From an uncultured Lachnospiraceae bacterium (GTDB lineage Bacteria > Bacillota > Clostridia > Lachnospirales > Lachnospiraceae), in contig CADCOL010000156.1 of the NCBI GenBank assembly GCA_902803015.1, forward strand, positions 1-8,133: a DNA stretch of 8,133 nt, read 5' to 3'. The translations under genes and the position numbers were made by a program. Shown piece by piece: positions 5,272 through 8,133 of the stretch (within the stretch, counting starts at the first letter, position 1; each line of letters starts with the position of its first letter). A model generated the notes under the pieces. It worked only from the letters and a program-made list of their open reading frames with translations. It was not told the DNA's origin and made no database searches.

Positions 5272-6360
5272 ATGATTTCAAGCCAGATTCTTCAGACTTC
5301 CATCGACGGAATGAAGAATATTGCAAGGGTAGACCTGTGTGTAACGGATACGGAAGGTAAGGTTGTGGCTACCACATCCTCATTCCAGACCAATTACACG
5401 AAAGCGGTGGAGGAGTTTGTCAAATCCTCCGCGGACAGCCAGGAAATTCAGAGCAACCAGTTCTTTAAAATTTATGACGATCAACAGTTAGAATATATTG
5501 TAATCTGTTCCGGAGTCGGCGATAACACTTATGTTGTGGGTAAAATGGCCGCATTTCAGATTCAGAGTCTTGTAGTAGCATACAAAGAGCGTTTTGATAA
5601 AGACAATTTTATCAAGAATCTTCTTTTGGATAACCTTCTTTTGGTTGATATTTACGGTCGTGCCAAGAGACTGCACATTCAGACGGACGTCAAGCGCGTC
5701 TGCATGATTGTGGAGAACGAGAACGGCAAAGATATCAACTGTCTTGATCAGATTAAAGATTTCCTGGGAAATGACAAGAGAGAATTCGTTACCGCCGTTG
5801 ATGAGAACAACGTGGTTGTAATCAAGGATTTAACGGACGAGAGTGACGGGGCCGACATTGAGAAGACGGCAAACGATATCGTGGCATATTTAAAGAGAGA
5901 AGGTATGCCCAATATCCGTATTGCTTACGGAACTCCGGTTGCGGAAATCAAGGATGTCAGCCGTTCCTATAAAGAAGCCAAGATGGCTTTGGATGTCGGA
6001 AAGATTTTCTTTGACGAAAGAAACGTAATCGCATATGCGCAGCTGGGAATCGGCCGATTGATTTATCAGCTTCCCATCCCGCTTTGCAAGATGTTCATCA
6101 AAGAAATTTTTGACGGAAAGACAATGGATGATTTGGATGAAGAAACGCTTGTTACAATCAACAAGTTCTTCGAGAATTCCTTAAATGTATCCGAGACCTC
6201 CAGACAGTTATTTATTCACAGAAACACGCTTGTTTATCGTCTGGACAAACTGCAGAAGACAACCGGTCTCGATTTGCGCGTTTTCGAGGATGCCATTACA
6301 TTCCGCATCGCACTGATGGTAGTGCGCTACATGAATTATATGGAGAATATCGAGTACTAA
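5272..6360 (+). CDS. PucR/CdaR-family transcriptional regulator
   Basis: This 362-residue protein has the layout of the sugar-diacid regulator (CdaR) branch of the PucR family. The N-terminal ligand-sensing domain (about 1-105) has a helical start and PAS-like stretches VDLCVTDTEGKVVATTS and YIVICSGVGDNTYVVGK. A middle GGDEF-like region (about 140-250) contains IRIAYGTPVAEIKDVSRSYKEAKMAL, and the C-terminal PucR helix-turn-helix (about 293-350) contains NVSETSRQLFIHRNTLVYRLDKLQK, where HRNTLVYRL is the family hallmark. Known members respond to small organic acids or purine catabolites; the ligand here is unknown. No sugar-diacid catabolic gene lies in the window, so it is not named cdaR. The ATG follows AGAGGGGG (5255-5262) at 9 bases. 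With ftsE only 28 bp downstream and no terminator between, it probably controls, or at least is co-expressed with, ftsEX. Confidence 0.88.
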   Translation: MISSQILQTSIDGMKNIARVDLCVTDTEGKVVATTSSFQTNYTKAVEEFVKSSADSQEIQSNQFFKIYDDQQLEYIVICSGVGDNTYVVGKMAAFQIQSLVVAYKERFDKDNFIKNLLLDNLLLVDIYGRAKRLHIQTDVKRVCMIVENENGKDINCLDQIKDFLGNDKREFVTAVDENNVVVIKDLTDESDGADIEKTANDIVAYLKREGMPNIRIAYGTPVAEIKDVSRSYKEAKMALDVGKIFFDERNVIAYAQLGIGRLIYQLPIPLCKMFIKEIFDGKTMDDLDEETLVTINKFFENSLNVSETSRQLFIHRNTLVYRLDKLQKTTGLDLRVFEDAITFRIALMVVRYMNYMENIEY

Positions 6361-6388
6361 TCGAAACATGAACTAAAGGGAGACTTTC

Positions 6389-7150
6389 ATGGCAGAGAAA
6401 GAAAAAGAAGAAAAGAAGAAGAAAAAAAGCCGGGACAAAGGCAAAGATTCTTCCAAGTATGTCATTTACTTAGAGGATGTCAACAAAGCCTATTCCGACG
6501 CAAACGGCGTACCGGCTTTGATGGATATCAATTTAAAAATCAAAAAAGGAGAGTTCGTCTTCATCGTGGGTGACTCCGGTTCCGGTAAGTCCACTTTGAT
6601 TAAGCTTCTCCTTCGCGAACTGACGGCAGATTCCGGAAAGGTCATCGTAAACGATCAGGACTTAACCAAGATGCGTCACGCGCAGGTGGCAAAGTTCCGC
6701 CGTACCTTAGGCGTCGTATTCCAGGATTTCCGTCTTTTGAAGGACCGCAACGTATACGATAATGTAGCGTTTGCGCAGAGAATCGTTTTAAAATCCGAAA
6801 AGGAAATCCGCAAGAATGTTCCCAACATGCTTTCCATGGTGGGCCTTGCGGGCAAGTATAAAGCAAAACCCAAACAGCTTTCCGGTGGTGAACAGCAGCG
6901 TGTGGCACTCGCAAGAGCACTGGTAAACAAGCCGACCATCCTTCTTGCGGACGAGCCTACCGGTAACCTGGATCCCAGAAACACCAACGATATTATGAAA
7001 CTGTTGGAAAAAGTCAATGAAAACGGCACGACCGTCGTTGTCGTTACCCATAACCGCGATATCGTCAACTCCATGCAGAAGCGTGTTATTACGTTAAAGC
7101 AGGGAGTAATCTTAAGCGACGAGGAGAAGGGAGCGTACATCGATGATTAA
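6389..7150 (+). CDS. ftsE: Cell division ATP-binding protein FtsE
   Basis: FtsE is the cytoplasmic ATPase of the FtsEX complex, which couples ATP hydrolysis to activation of periplasmic or extracellular peptidoglycan hydrolases. In its 253 residues, Walker A is GDSGSGKST (61-69), the Q-loop is FQDFRLL (Gln112), the signature is LSGGEQQR (164-171), Walker B is ILLADEP (184-190, Glu189) and the switch histidine is His221; all are intact. FQDFRLL and [10 protein letters not shown] are typical of FtsE rather than of LolD-type relatives. An extension of about 23 residues precedes the usual start: ten lysines and four early glutamates before [12 protein letters not shown]. No later Met before the ABC core offers an alternative, and AAAGGGAG (6375-6382) lies 6 bases before this ATG, so the extension is probably real. 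It overlaps ftsX by 8 bp. Confidence 0.95.
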   Translation: MAEKEKEEKKKKKSRDKGKDSSKYVIYLEDVNKAYSDANGVPALMDINLKIKKGEFVFIVGDSGSGKSTLIKLLLRELTADSGKVIVNDQDLTKMRHAQVAKFRRTLGVVFQDFRLLKDRNVYDNVAFAQRIVLKSEKEIRKNVPNMLSMVGLAGKYKAKPKQLSGGEQQRVALARALVNKPTILLADEPTGNLDPRNTNDIMKLLEKVNENGTTVVVVTHNRDIVNSMQKRVITLKQGVILSDEEKGAYIDD

Positions 7151-8033
7151 TACATTCTTTTATACCCTCGGTCAGGGAGTGAAAAACGTATTTCGAAACA
7201 AATGGTTTACCATGGCATCCCTGGCAACCATTTCCGCCTGCCTTTTCGTATTCGGTATTTTCGTAGCGGTGGTATTTAACGTAAACCACATCGTAAAGAC
7301 CGTCGAAGAAGGCGTTTCCGTTACCGTATATTTTAACGAAGACGTGGAGCAGGAGCGTATCGACCAGATTCGCGAACTTGTTACCAGACGCCCGGAAGTA
7401 TACCGCTGCGATTTTATCTCTGCGGATGAAGCATGGGCAGAGTTCTCCAAGAAGCTCGGCGAGAATGCGGAAGGATTTACCGAGAACCCGCTTGCCAACT
7501 CCGAGAACCTGCAGATTTACTTAAACGACGTATCCAAACAGGGTGAACTGGTAGGATACCTTGAAACCGTGGAAGGCATCCGTAAAATCAACAAGTCGGA
7601 GCTTACCGCAAATACTCTTACCGGTGTGAAGGCGGTAGTTACTTACGTTTCCGTCGGCATGATTGCACTGCTTCTTGCCGTATCCATCTTCTTAATCAGC
7701 AATACCGTTACCATCGGTATTTCCGTCAGAAAAGAAGAAATCAACATTATGAAATATGTCGGTGCGACGGACTTCTTCGTACGTGCGCCGTTCGTATTCG
7801 AAGGAATGATTATCGGACTGATCGGTTCCGCAATTCCGGTTGTTGTACTGTACTATCTTTACAACGCGGCATTTGAATTCCTTCGTTCCAATTTTGCATT
7901 TTTGAATGATTACATTTCCTACATTCCGGCAAGCGAGGTATTTATTTACTTAGCACCCGCATCTTTGATTATCGGTGTCGGAATCGGTTTCTTCGGAAGT
8001 TTCTTTACGGTAAGAAAACATCTTCATGTATAA
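7143..8033 (+). CDS. ftsX: Cell division protein FtsX
   Basis: This 296-residue membrane partner of FtsE has the normal length and the family's four-segment topology. There is a short cytoplasmic N-terminus, TM1 at about 22-46, an extracellular domain at 47-165, TM2 at about 166-190, TM3 at about 215-240 and TM4 at about 265-290. The outside domain has the family pattern [11 protein letters not shown] after TM1 and [14 protein letters not shown] (114-127), equivalent to the conserved NPLP region. Residues 196-210 ([15 protein letters not shown]) form the cytoplasmic coupling segment that contacts FtsE. The start overlaps the end of ftsE by 8 bp with AAGGGAG (7127-7133) upstream, giving coupled translation in equal amounts. 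The extracellular domain would recruit a hydrolase or adaptor, for which the next gene is a candidate. Confidence 0.96.
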   Translation: MINTFFYTLGQGVKNVFRNKWFTMASLATISACLFVFGIFVAVVFNVNHIVKTVEEGVSVTVYFNEDVEQERIDQIRELVTRRPEVYRCDFISADEAWAEFSKKLGENAEGFTENPLANSENLQIYLNDVSKQGELVGYLETVEGIRKINKSELTANTLTGVKAVVTYVSVGMIALLLAVSIFLISNTVTIGISVRKEEINIMKYVGATDFFVRAPFVFEGMIIGLIGSAIPVVVLYYLYNAAFEFLRSNFAFLNDYISYIPASEVFIYLAPASLIIGVGIGFFGSFFTVRKHLHV

Positions 8034-8055
8034 GGGTTTTGCTTTAGGAGGACGG

Positions 8056-8133
8056 ATGAAAAAGAAAGATTTTGGAAGAATCATAGTAAAGAGCATGGCG
8101 GCTCTGGCAGCGGCTTTGGTAGTCTTTAACTCC
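8056..8133 (+). CDS. N-terminus of an exported protein, cut by the window edge
   Basis: Only 26 codons are visible. They begin MKKKDFGRIIVKSM and continue into a hydrophobic core, AALAAALVVF, which is a typical signal peptide or membrane anchor. AGGAGG (8046-8051) lies 4 bases before the ATG, and the gap from ftsX is 22 bp, so it is part of the same operon. In Firmicutes the gene after ftsX often encodes a coiled-coil peptidoglycan hydrolase or activator (PcsB or M23-peptidase type) switched on by FtsEX, but nothing in the visible part proves this. Confidence 0.75.
   Translation, partial: MKKKDFGRIIVKSMAALAAALVVFNS

Noticed and set aside
6676..7140. Minus-strand open frame of 154 codons opposite ftsE.
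   Set aside because: It covers the conserved FtsE motifs in antisense, shows no recognisable domain and lacks a start signal.

Overview
The window looks like chromosomal DNA of a Firmicute of the class Clostridia, most probably Lachnospiraceae. This is inferred from moderate GC content, strong AGGAGG-type ribosome binding sites, TATAAT promoters, a CvfB/YitL-type S1 protein, and an ftsE-ftsX pair directly behind a PucR/CdaR-type regulator gene. All genes I can support are on the plus strand and almost every base has an explanation. I see no insertion sequence, CRISPR array, prophage gene or rRNA.

Layout. (1) 15-130: tRNA-Gln(CUG) followed by a strong intrinsic terminator. (2) 131-1096: a monocistronic gene for a secreted SGNH/GDSL-like protein, with an unusual promoter region (an 11-bp inverted repeat carrying a -10 box on each strand), three perfect 18-bp coding repeats near its 3' end and its own terminator. 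It looks somewhat more AT-rich than the rest. (3) 1107-3457: an overlapping ATPase/permease pair forming an ABC-2-type transporter whose ATPase departs from consensus in the Q-loop and signature. (4) 3449-5152: a transcription unit, with an extended -10 promoter, encoding the RNA-binding protein CvfB and, 11 bp downstream from a TTG start, a divergent WecG/TagA/CpsF-fold protein that appears to lack the catalytic aspartate. (5) 5160-8133: a promoter and an array of four alternating GTCAT/ATGAC half-sites, then a PucR/CdaR-type regulator, ftsE (with a lysine-rich N-terminal extension), ftsX (8-bp overlap), and the first 26 codons of a secreted or membrane-anchored protein.

How the genes may work together. 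FtsEX is a membrane complex that uses ATP in the cytoplasm to switch on peptidoglycan hydrolases outside. The truncated exported protein at the right edge sits where such a hydrolase or adaptor would be expected. The regulator gene is only 28 bp upstream of ftsE, so its product and FtsEX are probably made from one transcript, and the half-site array in its leader is a natural candidate autoregulatory site. The CvfB plus pseudo-glycosyltransferase pair just upstream may be a separate envelope- or growth-related unit.

Nothing here is clearly a wholly new system. The points most worth a second look are the probable WecG/TagA pseudoenzyme paired with CvfB, the half-site array before the regulator-ftsEX operon, the paired promoter/inverted repeat in front of the SGNH gene, and the FtsE extension.
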